A stretch of 12,452 nucleotides of DNA from JABCPE02 sp963530295 (GCA_963530295.1 CAUSCF010000032.1:1-12452); one strand, 5' to 3'. Counted from the first letter of the stretch, positions 1 to 8,108 are shown. The notes: generated by a model not told the origin, from the sequence alone. Program-made: numbers and translations.

Positions 1-2921
1 TATCCGAAAATTTCTTCGAGGCTTACCTCTACGAATTCTCCCATTTTGCTGATAGCCGCCATATCAAGGTTTTCTTTCTTCCCTATGATAGCCGTATTGT
101 AGCTTATCGGCTTTATCTTTTGGTTGTAGAAATTGGTCAGCTTCGCCAGATCTAGATTTTGGATTTCAGCATAGACATCTTTACGAATATCGTGGTTAAA
201 TCCTAATTTCTGCGTTGCCAGATAGTTGAAATAGATGTTCTGTTTAGTCAGTCTCTGTGATGCTATCTGCTTGAGCGAAGAGTTTTTAGCATTGTCAAAC
301 TGCGCTGGTATCTGTGGAAGATTTGCCATCAGTCCGTTCATCGCTTCTACGGCTTGTCCCAGTTTGTTCGCCTGTGTTCCTATGTAGTTTACCACATAGT
401 CATGCTTTCCTTTTTCGCCAGAGCGGGAATAGTTCACATACGCGGAATAAGCTAAAGAACGAGCCTCACGGATTTCCTGAAACACGATAGAAGAAAGCCC
501 AGAACCGAAATACTCATTGAAAACGCTGGATTTCCCAAAGTCCTTCAGGTCTACGGTTTCGCCTCTTCCCACTTTGCTCATTTCCACCTGCACCATATCA
601 TAGTTTGTGAAATATACTTTTCCGTCTGTGCTAGGCTCAGCATAGATTTTAGCCGCAGGAAGGTCGTATTTTACATTAGATTTTTTGATAATCGGGCTTA
701 GGTTTTTCTTGAATTTCTCCAAATCTTTTCCGTAGAAAAATACTTCGTATGGCGCATTTACTATGTTTTTCGCCATAGATACGAAGTCCTCTGCTTTCGC
801 CGAAAGAAGGCGTTCCTTACTCACCACATCTCTGAATCTGGAGTTCTTGCCGTATCTCGCATAGCTGGTAAGTGCCGCCATGATGTTTCTCTTATCTTTT
901 TTGGCTACTTCACGAGATTCTAAAATGGTATTTACCACCGTTTTATAGATGTTTTCATCAGCTTTCACATTTCTAAGCCAATGGTCAAACAGCTCTGCAC
1001 CTTTTGCCAAATCCTCTTCCAAACCAGATAAAGTAATATTGATACGGTCTTTATCCACACGAATATTGTGATTGATACCGAGTTTAAAGAACTCTTTTTC
1101 CATTTCCTCTGGGCTGTATTTGTCCGTTCCTAAATAATTGAACAAAGTAAACGCCACAGAAAGTTCCTTATTATTATCCGTTCCGAATGGGAAAATATAG
1201 TTCATCTGAGCCAGATTATTCTTCTTGTTCTGGATAAAGCTCAGCTTCACGCCATTGATGTTGTCAGTTTTTATTTCTTTTTGATAATCTATGAAAACAG
1301 GCTTTATTTCTTCTACTTTCTCGTTTAGTATAGATTTCAGGAATGGAGACTGCGCCTCTCTGTTTAGCTCTATCGGTGTGATTCCTGGGTTTTCCACACG
1401 GATAAGCTTGTCATTATCGCCTTTTTCTTTGTAGATAATCGCATAATTATCCTTGAAGAAATCATTCGCAAATTTCACAATATCCGCTTTTGTGATTTTT
1501 TCATACTCCTGAATGTCTTCCAGTTCTTGTTCCCAGCTTCTTTCGCGGATGTAGGTGCTGTATAGTGATGAAGCCAGTCCATCAGCTGTTTCCCAGCCTT
1601 TTAGGCGGTCTTTTTTCATATCATTGATGATGGCAGTCAGCATCCAGTCTGGGAATTCACCTTTTTTAACTAAATTTAACTGTTCCAAAAGAAGGTTTTT
1701 CGCCTCATCAAGAGACTGATTTTCCTTTGGTACAGCCGAAAGCGCCAAATATCCATATTGCTTAAACGGAAGCACATACGCCATCGCGCGAAGCACTTTT
1801 TGTTTTTGGTTTAGGTTTAAATCTAGAAGTCCTGCATCATTGCTGTTGGTGCTGAGAATCTGCGCTACCAGCTCGGCCATTCTTGCTTCTTTTGTTCCGT
1901 AGCTGTCGGTTCTCCATGCCATTTGTAATCGTGGTGCAGAAGGGCTTTTTACCACTCTTTTCACGATTTTGTCCATTGGCTTTTCTACGATTTGTGATTT
2001 TTTCGGTAATGCTTTAGGTTTAAAGTTTCCGAAATATTTCTGAGCCAAAAGAATTGTCTTATCAAAATCCAAATCTCCTACCAGCACCAGCGCATAGTTA
2101 TTCGGCACATAGTATTCATTGAAATACTTGTGAATAGCCACCATAGAAGGGTTTTTCAGATGCTCAGACTTCCCGATAGTGGTCTGCTGTCCGTTCGGGT
2201 GTGTAGGGAATAGGGCATCCATCAGCTCGTAGCTCATTAGTCGGCCGTCGTTGTCTTGTCCTCGGTTAAACTCTTCATAAACAGCTTCCAGCTCCGTGTG
2301 GAACAGCCTTAGAACCAGTTCAGAGAATCGCTCTTGCTCTACTTTGAACCATTTTTCCAGCTCGTTGCTTGGGATATTGTTTTTATAAACCGTTTCATCC
2401 AGCCAAGTGTGGGCGTTAGTCCCAGTAGCTCCAAGGGAAGAAATCGCCTTGTCATATTCATTGGCAATAGCATATTTAGATGCTTCTTTAGAGATGGCAT
2501 CTATTTTTTTGTAGATTTCCTTTTTCTTTTCAGGATTTTTTTCTGCTTTGTGCTGTTCGTAGAGGTCAGAAATTTGTTTTATGTATTTTTTTTCTTTTGC
2601 CCAGTCCTGCGTTCCTATTTTAGAAGTTCCTTTGAACATCATATGTTCCAGATAGTGAGCCAGTCCCGTGTTGTCAGCAGGGTCGTTATTACTTCCTGTT
2701 CTTATAGGGATATAGGTCTGGATTCGTGGCGCATCAGAATTTTTCGCTAAATAAACTTTTAGTCCGTTTTTCAGAGTGTAGACTCTCACGCCGTTTTCAT
2801 CATTAGAAACCGTAACATACGAGAAACCATTTTTGTCCGTATGTTTTATCTCCTCATAGTTTTGCGCTTGAATAGTATTCATCATCAATGCTAATGCTAA
2901 TGTGGTTAAAACTTTTTTCAT
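1..2921 (-). CDS. M16 family zinc metallopeptidase (insulinase/pitrilysin-like), exported, 3' end outside window
   Basis: I translated this frame by hand: it is open from ATG at 2921 to the window edge, giving 973 codons plus two bases with no stop. The N-terminus (MKKVLTTLALALMMNTIQAQ) is a signal peptide, so the enzyme is exported, probably to the periplasm. The inverted zinc motif HxxEH is H89-Y-L-E92-H93, and an E-x6-E pair (E210, E217) downstream supplies the probable third ligand, E217. A second M16 half follows, with the substrate-binding R-S-L-A-Y motif near residues 821-825. One chain therefore carries both the active and the inactive half, as in pitrilysin. The length suits full-length Bacteroidota M16 proteins, so only a few residues are probably missing. 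Family knowledge predicts peptide degradation; the substrate is unknown. It diverges from rnz. The promoter is annotated at 2943-2977. Confidence 0.95.
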   Translation of the reverse strand, partial: MKKVLTTLALALMMNTIQAQNYEEIKHTDKNGFSYVTVSNDENGVRVYTLKNGLKVYLAKNSDAPRIQTYIPIRTGSNNDPADNTGLAHYLEHMMFKGTSKIGTQDWAKEKKYIKQISDLYEQHKAEKNPEKKKEIYKKIDAISKEASKYAIANEYDKAISSLGATGTNAHTWLDETVYKNNIPSNELEKWFKVEQERFSELVLRLFHTELEAVYEEFNRGQDNDGRLMSYELMDALFPTHPNGQQTTIGKSEHLKNPSMVAIHKYFNEYYVPNNYALVLVGDLDFDKTILLAQKYFGNFKPKALPKKSQIVEKPMDKIVKRVVKSPSAPRLQMAWRTDSYGTKEARMAELVAQILSTNSNDAGLLDLNLNQKQKVLRAMAYVLPFKQYGYLALSAVPKENQSLDEAKNLLLEQLNLVKKGEFPDWMLTAIINDMKKDRLKGWETADGLASSLYSTYIRERSWEQELEDIQEYEKITKADIVKFANDFFKDNYAIIYKEKGDNDKLIRVENPGITPIELNREAQSPFLKSILNEKVEEIKPVFIDYQKEIKTDNINGVKLSFIQNKKNNLAQMNYIFPFGTDNNKELSVAFTLFNYLGTDKYSPEEMEKEFFKLGINHNIRVDKDRINITLSGLEEDLAKGAELFDHWLRNVKADENIYKTVVNTILESREVAKKDKRNIMAALTSYARYGKNSRFRDVVSKERLLSAKAEDFVSMAKNIVNAPYEVFFYGKDLEKFKKNLSPIIKKSNVKYDLPAAKIYAEPSTDGKVYFTNYDMVQVEMSKVGRGETVDLKDFGKSSVFNEYFGSGLSSIVFQEIREARSLAYSAYVNYSRSGEKGKHDYVVNYIGTQANKLGQAVEAMNGLMANLPQIPAQFDNAKNSSLKQIASQRLTKQNIYFNYLATQKLGFNHDIRKDVYAEIQNLDLAKLTNFYNQKIKPISYNTAIIGKKENLDMAAISKMGEFVEVSLEEIFG

Positions 2922-2942
2922 GAAAGTAAATTTAAATGGAAA

Positions 2943-2977
2943 CAAAGGTAACCAAAAAATATTAAATCCATAAACAA
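2943..2977 (-). promoter_or_regulatory. Probable promoter of the M16 peptidase gene
   Basis: On the minus strand the -7 box TACCTTTG (2950-2943) matches the Bacteroidota consensus TAnnTTTG exactly. A TTTG (2978-2975) lies upstream, but the 24-base spacing to the -7 box is longer than the usual 19-23, so the -33 assignment is weak. Transcription would start near 2938, giving a leader of about 17 bases. Confidence 0.5.
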
Positions 2978-3049
2978 AGCCAGCGCCTTATTTTATATTT
3001 TATAAAAAAAGAAAGTTTCGTATATTAGTCGCTTAAAATATTAAAGACA

Positions 3050-3967
3050 TTGAGCGCATTTCTTACCATATTAGGTTTTAATTCTGCCATACCTACCGTG
3101 ACTTCATCGCCTACGGCACAGCTTTTGGAAATGGCAGAACGGCATTTTCTGATAGACTGCGGCGAGGGAACGCAGGTGCAGCTGAGAAAAGCCAAAGCCA
3201 AATTTTCTAAAATCAATCATATTTTTATCTCTCATCTCCATGGCGACCATTGTTTCGGGCTTCCTGGGCTTATTTCGTCCTTTCAGCTGCTCGGCAGGGA
3301 AACTCCGCTGCATATTTACGGGCCTGTGGGCATTCAGGAGCTGATAGAAACTGTGCTGAGACTTACCGAAACCAACAAAGGATTTGAACTGGTTTTTCAC
3401 GAATTAAAGGGAAAGGAATCCGCGCTTGTTTTCGAAGACAGCAAGGTGGAAGTTTATACCATTCCACTGAACCACAGGATTTACTGCAATGGCTATCTTT
3501 TCAGAGAAAAACCAAAGGAACGCCACCTGAATATGAATGAAATTGCCAAATATCCAGAAATAGAAGTCTGTGATTATCACAACATCAAACGAGGGAAAGA
3601 TTTTGTCCTAAGTGATGGCTATATCCTCAAAAATGAAACACTTACCACACCACCTGATGCATCTGTTTCTTATGCTTTTTGTAGTGATACCCGCTATTTG
3701 GAGTCGGTAATTCCGATTATTGAAGGAGTAGATTTGCTCTATCACGAGGCTACTTTTTTAGATGATTTAAAGGAATTGGCCAAACATACAGGGCATTCCA
3801 CCGCGGTAGAGGCGGCAATCATAGCAGAAAAAGCTAAAGTGAAAAAGTTGATTTTAGGGCATTTTTCTAATCGATACACAGATTATTCGGTTTTTTTAGA
3901 AGAAGCCAAAACGGTATTTGAAAATGCTTATCTGCCCAAAGCCTTAGAACGCGTAGAAATAAATTGA
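3050..3967 (+). CDS. rnz: Ribonuclease Z (tRNA 3' processing endonuclease)
   Basis: This 305-residue metallo-beta-lactamase-fold protein should cut tRNA precursors just 3' of the discriminator base in the cytoplasm. The full zinc set is visible: H62-L-H64-G-D66-H67, H141 in PLNHRIYCNGY, D212 in FCSDT, and H270 in LGHFSNRY. The TGHST motif (246-250) and the HEAT motif (231-234) are typical of RNase Z. The length matches bacterial RNase Z. The start is TTG: no ATG, GTG or other usable codon lies in frame just upstream, and the next ATG (residue 28) would remove the conserved first strand LTILGFNSAIPT. It is the first gene of a plus-strand run with pldA, the TIGR02757 gene and the DUF4268 gene. 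I see no exact TAnnTTTG box in the 128-base divergent gap on this strand. Confidence 0.95.
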   Translation: MSAFLTILGFNSAIPTVTSSPTAQLLEMAERHFLIDCGEGTQVQLRKAKAKFSKINHIFISHLHGDHCFGLPGLISSFQLLGRETPLHIYGPVGIQELIETVLRLTETNKGFELVFHELKGKESALVFEDSKVEVYTIPLNHRIYCNGYLFREKPKERHLNMNEIAKYPEIEVCDYHNIKRGKDFVLSDGYILKNETLTTPPDASVSYAFCSDTRYLESVIPIIEGVDLLYHEATFLDDLKELAKHTGHSTAVEAAIIAEKAKVKKLILGHFSNRYTDYSVFLEEAKTVFENAYLPKALERVEIN

Positions 3968-3981
3968 GATTAACTAAAATA

Positions 3982-4911
3982 ATGAGCCAAAAAATACTTT
4001 TATTTTTATCCTTGCTGATGAATATTGTGGTGTTTTCGCAGGAAACAGACACATTACAGACCGCACAAGAAAATCCAGATACATCTATTTTCAAAGGAGG
4101 TTTTTCTGAACCCATAGACCGCATGTGGGAGCTGAGAGAACCTTATAAACGCGGAACTTTTAGTCTGAAAGCGCATAGACCCAATTATATCATTCTTTCC
4201 AGATATTCAAGTCTTCCTAATAGACAGCCTGTGAGCCTGAATGCCAACCGAGAAGTTCCAGAATATAAAAACTATCAAAACATAGAAGCAAAATTTCAGG
4301 TTAGTCTGAAAGCCAAGGTGTTACAGGGTGCTTTTTGGAACAAAGGCGACCTTTGGTTAGCTTTTACCCAGCAGTCTTTTTGGCAAGTTTATAATGGGAA
4401 AATGTCCCGTCCCTTCCGCGAGACCAACTATGAGCCAGAGCTGATGTTCATCTATCCGCTGAACCTATCCGCTGGGAAATTTAGAATTAAAATGACGGGA
4501 ATATCCGTAAATCACCAGTCCAACGGAAAGGAGGAACTGCTCTCGCGAAGCTGGAACAGGCTTATTCTCATGACTGCTTTTGAGTGGGGAGATTTTGCCA
4601 TCACCAATAAATTATGGCAGAGATTTACCGAAAAAGGGGATGATGATGATAATCCCAGCATAGAGGAATATGTGGGAAGAACCGAATTTACCATCGGTTA
4701 CACCAGAAAAAAGCATATTTTTTCTTTGGTTTTGCGTAATAATCTGAGCATCAAGCATAATAGAGGTTTTGCGGAGTTTTCTTGGATTTATCCTATCAAA
4801 GGAACTCTTAAGATGATGTTTCAGGCATCTCACGGCTATGGAGATTCTCTGATTGATTATAATCACAAACAGACCATAATCGGTTTAGGAGCTGTTTTTT
4901 TTCCGATGTAA
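3982..4911 (+). CDS. pldA: Outer membrane phospholipase A (OMPLA)
   Basis: The protein hydrolyses acyl ester bonds of phospholipids that reach the outer leaflet of the outer membrane. With the start used here it has 309 residues. The OMPLA catalytic block is plain: H178-Q-S180-N-G followed by SRSWNR with N192. The His-Ser spacing of 2 and Ser-Asn spacing of 12 equal those of E. coli PldA (H142, S144, N156). The remainder shows the alternating pattern of a 12-strand beta barrel and ends in an aromatic/hydrophobic strand (GLGAVFFPM). I chose ATG 3982 because it begins directly with a good signal peptide (MSQKILLFLSLLMNIVVFSQ). A TTG at 3964 overlapping the rnz stop is also in frame and would add six residues. 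The acidic DDDDN loop near residue 225 may bind calcium, but this is a guess. The gap to rnz is only 14 bases, so co-transcription is likely. Confidence 0.93.
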   Translation: MSQKILLFLSLLMNIVVFSQETDTLQTAQENPDTSIFKGGFSEPIDRMWELREPYKRGTFSLKAHRPNYIILSRYSSLPNRQPVSLNANREVPEYKNYQNIEAKFQVSLKAKVLQGAFWNKGDLWLAFTQQSFWQVYNGKMSRPFRETNYEPELMFIYPLNLSAGKFRIKMTGISVNHQSNGKEELLSRSWNRLILMTAFEWGDFAITNKLWQRFTEKGDDDDNPSIEEYVGRTEFTIGYTRKKHIFSLVLRNNLSIKHNRGFAEFSWIYPIKGTLKMMFQASHGYGDSLIDYNHKQTIIGLGAVFFPM

Positions 4912-4912
4912 C

Positions 4913-5683
4913 ATGTATATAATGAATGATTTAAAATCTTTTTTGGACGAAAAAGCCGAGCAGTATAATCATCCTGATTTTGTGCTGGGAGACCCTATTC
5001 AGATGCTGCATCGTTTCGAGCTGAAACAGGATATAGAAATTATAGGTTTTTTAACGGCAACTATCGCTTGGGGAAACCGAAAATCCATCATCAAAAGTGC
5101 AGAAAAAATGCTCCTAATTATGGGCAATTCGCCGTATGATTTTGTGATGAATTTCAAAGAAAAAGATTTTGAAAAAATGGAGAATAAAGCCATTCACAGG
5201 ACATTTTCTTTGGAGGATTTTAGGTTTTTTCTGTCCGCTCTGCGAAAGATTTATACAAAGAACGAAAGTTTAGAAAATTTATTTTTATTAAAAGAATGCG
5301 AGACCAATTTTTATCATGCTTTGGAGCGTTTTAGGAATACTTTTTTTGAGAATGATTTTCAGCACCGAAGCCAGAAACATATCAGTTCCACTTATAAAAA
5401 TTCCGCTGCGAAAAGGCTGATGATGTATCTTCGCTGGATGGTGCGGAAGGATAATAAGGGCGTAGATTTGGGAATCTGGGAAAATATTGGTCAGGAATAT
5501 TTATCCGTTCCGCTGGATGTCCATGTGGGGAATATTTCGCGGAAACTGGGGCTGATACAGAGAACTCAGAACGACTGGAAAACGGTGGAAGAACTTGACT
5601 TTCAGCTGAGAAAAATGGATAAAAAAGACCCTGCAAAGTATGATTTTGCGTTGTTTGGTCTGGGAGTATTTGAGAATTTTTAG
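4913..5683 (+). CDS. TIGR02757 family protein (DUF2400), function unknown, possible HhH-GPD-like fold
   Basis: I recognise this 256-residue protein as a member of the TIGR02757/DUF2400 family, which is common in Bacteroidota and has no established function that I know of. Characteristic stretches are ATIAWGNRKSI (49-59), SAAKRLMMYLRWMVRKD (164-180), VPLDVHVGNISRKLGL (199-214) and DPAKYDFALFGLG (239-251). The last two resemble the end of the HhH-GPD DNA glycosylase fold, where an Asp in a (V)D-x-H sequence is catalytic; this is inference only. There is no signal peptide or membrane segment, so it is cytoplasmic. Its start is one base after the pldA stop. ATG 4922 (residue 4) is an equally good start. 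The tight spacing implies co-transcription with rnz and pldA, but it does not reveal the role. Confidence 0.88.
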   Translation: MYIMNDLKSFLDEKAEQYNHPDFVLGDPIQMLHRFELKQDIEIIGFLTATIAWGNRKSIIKSAEKMLLIMGNSPYDFVMNFKEKDFEKMENKAIHRTFSLEDFRFFLSALRKIYTKNESLENLFLLKECETNFYHALERFRNTFFENDFQHRSQKHISSTYKNSAAKRLMMYLRWMVRKDNKGVDLGIWENIGQEYLSVPLDVHVGNISRKLGLIQRTQNDWKTVEELDFQLRKMDKKDPAKYDFALFGLGVFENF

Positions 5684-5709
5684 AAATAAATAAAATTTAA
5701 TTTTTTATA

Positions 5710-6135
5710 GTGTTTAGTAAAGAAGAATCGCAGCGGATGCGGCAGGAATTTTGGACATCTTTTGGGAAGTCTTTTCCTACAAAATGGACTTTGTATAATA
5801 CCAAAATAAAGGGTTTTAGTTTCAAATTTTATTTTGACACCAAAAAAGCAATGGTTTTGGTGGAGATAGATGGGAATTTAGACCATAGAGTGAAGTATTT
5901 TGAGAAGATGCAGTCTATGGAGGGCATCTTTGAGGAATATTGGGAAGATGCAGTTTATTCGGATTCTTTCGAGCTAGAAAACGGAAAGGAAGTTTCCTGT
6001 GTATTTGTCGAAAAACAAGGAGTCTGCATTTACAATAGGAATACATGGCAGGAAACGATGGAGTTTCTCTCCGAAAAAATGCAGAAGCTCGAAGAATTTT
6101 GGCAGGAATATCAGGATTTCTTCAAAGAGGAATAG
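5710..6135 (+). CDS. DUF4268 domain protein
   Basis: This is a small cytoplasmic protein of 141 residues whose composition and pattern (SQRMRQEFWTSFG, then KGFSFKFYFDTKKAMVLVEI, then YFEKMQSMEGIFEEYW) fit the DUF4268 family. That domain also occurs at the end of some DNA-modification or endonuclease-type proteins. Here it stands alone and forms the whole protein, so no nuclease role can be claimed. The C-terminal third (about 118-141) is a charged, Trp/Glu-rich helix. The start is GTG at 5710: the in-frame codons just upstream (ATA, TTT) offer no alternative, and the N-terminus then has the expected family length. It follows the TIGR02757 gene after 26 bases with no terminator, so it is probably the last gene of the rnz run. 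Function unknown. Confidence 0.8.
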   Translation: MFSKEESQRMRQEFWTSFGKSFPTKWTLYNTKIKGFSFKFYFDTKKAMVLVEIDGNLDHRVKYFEKMQSMEGIFEEYWEDAVYSDSFELENGKEVSCVFVEKQGVCIYNRNTWQETMEFLSEKMQKLEEFWQEYQDFFKEE

Positions 6136-6163
6136 ATTTATGATTTATCTCATTTTAATTTTT

Positions 6164-6195
6164 TTGAAACTAATCTAATAAAAGTTATACTTTTG
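6164..6195 (+). promoter_or_regulatory. deoC promoter (Bacteroidota type)
   Basis: TTG at 6164-6166, a spacer of 21 bases, and TACTTTTG at 6188-6195 match the consensus TTG-N19..23-TAnnTTTG exactly. Only four bases separate the -7 box from the deoC ATG at 6200, so the predicted start of transcription falls on or beside the start codon. Confidence 0.8.
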
Positions 6196-6199
6196 GGCT

Positions 6200-6943
6200 A
6201 TGGAAACAAGAAATTATTTAGATTCGACTTACCTTAAAACTCCTACTCAGTCAGGACTTTCTGAGGAAGAGACATTGAAAAAGGTATATGATTTGGCTCA
6301 GGAAGCTGTAGATAATAGGCTGTTTGCGGTGATGATTCGTCCGCAGTATGTGAAACAGATTAAGCAGTTTTTGAGTGAGAAAAATTCTGCTGTGAAAGTG
6401 GGAACGGTGATAGGTTTTCACGAGGGAACAGCACCTGTGTACGAAAAACTGAAAGAAGCACAGCAGGCGATAGATGATGGAGCGGATGAGCTGGATTTTG
6501 TAATCAACTATGAAGCTTTTAAAAAAGGAAGTTTAGAAGCGCTTAAATTTGAATTTCTACGATGCACAGAGCTTTGTATGAAAAACAACAAAGTAGCAAA
6601 ATGGATTATAGAAATAGCAGCTTTGACCGATGAACAGATAGCTTCTATTACTAAAAATATCGTAAAATGGGCGACTATCAGCTTTACAAAGGAACAGCTT
6701 TCTAATATTTTCATCAAATCCTCTACTGGTTTCTATGAAACTCAAGATGGAAAACCAAACGGTGCGACCAAAGAAGGCGTAAAAATCATGCTGGACAATG
6801 CAGATGTCCTGCCAGTAAAAGCCGCAGGTGGAATCAGAACCAAAGAAGAAGCCGAAGAAATGATAAAAATGGGAGTGAAACGAATAGGAACATCCTCTGC
6901 ATTAGCATTGATAGGGAAGGAGCAGAGCAGCTCTGGATACTAA
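6200..6943 (+). CDS. deoC: Deoxyribose-phosphate aldolase
   Basis: The enzyme cleaves 2-deoxy-D-ribose 5-phosphate to glyceraldehyde 3-phosphate and acetaldehyde in deoxynucleoside salvage, in the cytoplasm. It is a 247-residue class I aldolase of the TIM-barrel fold. The Schiff-base lysine is K173 in FIKSSTGF, the proton-relay lysine is K207 in VKAAGGIR, and the acidic partner is D99 in DELDFVINY. The phosphate-binding segment RIGTSSA lies at 228-234. The length matches E. coli-type DeoC. The ATG at 6200 must be the start, because the conserved LDSTYLKT (7-14) follows at once. It has its own promoter and a strong terminator right after the stop. No other deo gene is adjacent, so it is a single-gene unit. 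Confidence 0.96.
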   Translation: METRNYLDSTYLKTPTQSGLSEEETLKKVYDLAQEAVDNRLFAVMIRPQYVKQIKQFLSEKNSAVKVGTVIGFHEGTAPVYEKLKEAQQAIDDGADELDFVINYEAFKKGSLEALKFEFLRCTELCMKNNKVAKWIIEIAALTDEQIASITKNIVKWATISFTKEQLSNIFIKSSTGFYETQDGKPNGATKEGVKIMLDNADVLPVKAAGGIRTKEEAEEMIKMGVKRIGTSSALALIGKEQSSSGY

Positions 6944-6950
6944 AAATAAA

Positions 6951-6974
6951 AAGTCAGGATTTTTGTCCTGACTT
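6951..6974. terminator. Bidirectional intrinsic terminator between deoC and pheS
   Basis: AAGTCAGGA (6951-6959) and TCCTGACTT (6966-6974) form a perfect 9-bp stem with a 6-base loop. A-rich sequence precedes it and T-rich sequence follows it, so both strands end in a U-tract. It can end the convergent deoC and pheS transcripts. Confidence 0.9.
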
Positions 6975-6980
6975 TCTTTT

Positions 6981-7994
6981 TTATAGAGATTTAAATTGTT
7001 CCAAAGTTCTGATATCATTTTCAAAGAACATACGAATGTCTGACATTTGGTAAAGAAGCATTACAATTCGCTCTATTCCCATACCAAAAGCATATCCGCT
7101 GTATTTATCAGGGTCTATATTCACATTTTTGAGAACGGCAGGGTCTACCATACCACAGCCCATGATTTCCAGCCAGCCTGTTCCTTTTGTGATTCTGTAA
7201 TCCGTTTCGGAATTTAGCCCCCAGTATACATCCACCTCTGCACTTGGCTCAGTGAAAGGGAAATAAGAAGGACGCATTCTGATTTTTGACTTTCCAAAAA
7301 GTTCCGTAGTGAAAAACTGAATGGTTTGTTTCAAGTCCGCAAAACTCACATTTTCATCGATATAAAGTCCCTCTATCTGATGGAAAATACAATGAGAACG
7401 AGATGAAACAGCCTCATTTCTGAAAACTCGCCCAGGCGAAAGAATACGGATAGGCGGTTCATTTTGCTCCATGTATCTGATTTGCACAGAAGAAGTGTGA
7501 GTTCTTAGCAGAACATCAGGATTTGTCTCGATGAAGAAAGTATCCTGCATATCTCTTGCTGGGTGATATTCAGGTAAGTTCAGCGCGGTGAAGTTATGCC
7601 AATCATCTTCTATCTCTGGCCCGTCAGCCACTGCAAAACCGATAGATTTAAAAATATCTGTGATTCTATTTTTTACCAAATTGATAGGGTGTCTAGAACC
7701 TAATTCCAAAGGGAATCCAGGTCTGGTAAGGTCTCCCTTTTCCGCAACTACATTCTGTGAAGAGCTATTCTGTGTCAGTTCTTCTAGTTTAGCAGAGATG
7801 CTTTGTTTCAGTAAGTTTATTTTCTGACCATATTCTTTTTTTTGGTCATTGGATACAGATTTGAACTGTTCAAATAAATCATTCAAAATCCCTTTTTTTC
7901 CATTGAATTTGATTCTGAATTGTTCAATTTCTTCCTTTTTCTGAGAATGAAATTTTTGGACTTCATTTAAAAGTTCATCTATTTTTGTTAGCAT
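6981..7994 (-). CDS. pheS: Phenylalanine--tRNA ligase, alpha subunit
   Basis: This is the catalytic alpha chain of the cytoplasmic alpha2-beta2 PheRS, which attaches phenylalanine to tRNA-Phe with ATP. Its 337 residues fit the family. An N-terminal coiled coil (about 1-85) is followed by the class II core. Motif 2 appears as RVFRNEAVSSRS plus FHQIEG (189-209), the segment RPSYFPFTEPSAEVD at 241-255, and motif 3 as GMGIERIVML (304-313). The residue matching E. coli A294, which sizes the Phe pocket, is A302 in SGYAFGMG, so normal substrate choice is expected. The beta-subunit gene pheT is not next to it. The other side of the gene is the deoC terminator, and upstream is yceI with its own terminator, so pheS stands alone here. 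ATG 7994 lies 19 bases from the predicted transcription start. Confidence 0.97.
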   Translation of the reverse strand: MLTKIDELLNEVQKFHSQKKEEIEQFRIKFNGKKGILNDLFEQFKSVSNDQKKEYGQKINLLKQSISAKLEELTQNSSSQNVVAEKGDLTRPGFPLELGSRHPINLVKNRITDIFKSIGFAVADGPEIEDDWHNFTALNLPEYHPARDMQDTFFIETNPDVLLRTHTSSVQIRYMEQNEPPIRILSPGRVFRNEAVSSRSHCIFHQIEGLYIDENVSFADLKQTIQFFTTELFGKSKIRMRPSYFPFTEPSAEVDVYWGLNSETDYRITKGTGWLEIMGCGMVDPAVLKNVNIDPDKYSGYAFGMGIERIVMLLYQMSDIRMFFENDIRTLEQFKSL

Positions 7995-8017
7995 TTTCTG
8001 TTTTTTATTTAGGTTGA

Positions 8018-8048
8018 CAAAAGTACAATTTTTTTAGTTTTTAAACAA
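8018..8048 (-). promoter_or_regulatory. pheS promoter (Bacteroidota type)
   Basis: Read on the minus strand, TTG (8048-8046), a 20-base spacer and TACTTTTG (8025-8018) match the consensus exactly. The -7 box is identical to that of deoC. The predicted start near 8013 leaves a leader of about 19 bases, too short for an attenuator or T-box. Confidence 0.8.
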
Positions 8049-8056
8049 AATAAAAA

Positions 8057-8078
8057 CCTGTCTAATGATATAGACAGG
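8057..8078 (-). terminator. Intrinsic terminator of the yjdM-yceI unit
   Basis: CCTGTCTA (8057-8064) and TAGACAGG (8071-8078) form a perfect 8-bp stem with a 6-base loop. On the minus strand it is followed by TTTTTATTTTG, a good U-tract. It lies 30 bases past the yceI stop and just upstream of the pheS -33 box, so it insulates pheS from yceI. Confidence 0.85.
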
Positions 8079-8108
8079 CTAACATATAAAATTAAAAAAA
8101 TGAAAAAA

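Noticed and set aside
2334..2750. Plus-strand 138-codon open frame rich in Phe and Val
   Set aside because: It is the antisense shadow of the M16 peptidase, whose frame shows a full signal peptide and catalytic motifs.
3012..3030. TATATTAG (3021-3028) as a -7 box for rnz
   Set aside because: It departs from TAnnTTTG and no TTG lies at the proper distance upstream.
3964..3981. TTG at 3964 as start of pldA, overlapping the rnz stop
   Set aside because: ATG at 3982 starts the signal peptide directly and gives a usual charge pattern; the six extra residues add nothing recognisable. It cannot be excluded fully.
5710..6135. DUF4268 protein as part of a restriction or defence system
   Set aside because: The domain stands alone and no nuclease, methylase or other defence gene is next to it.
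7995..8056. T-box or attenuator leader upstream of pheS
   Set aside because: The predicted leader is only about 19 bases and the nearby hairpin (8057-8078) lies upstream of the promoter, where it ends the yceI transcript.
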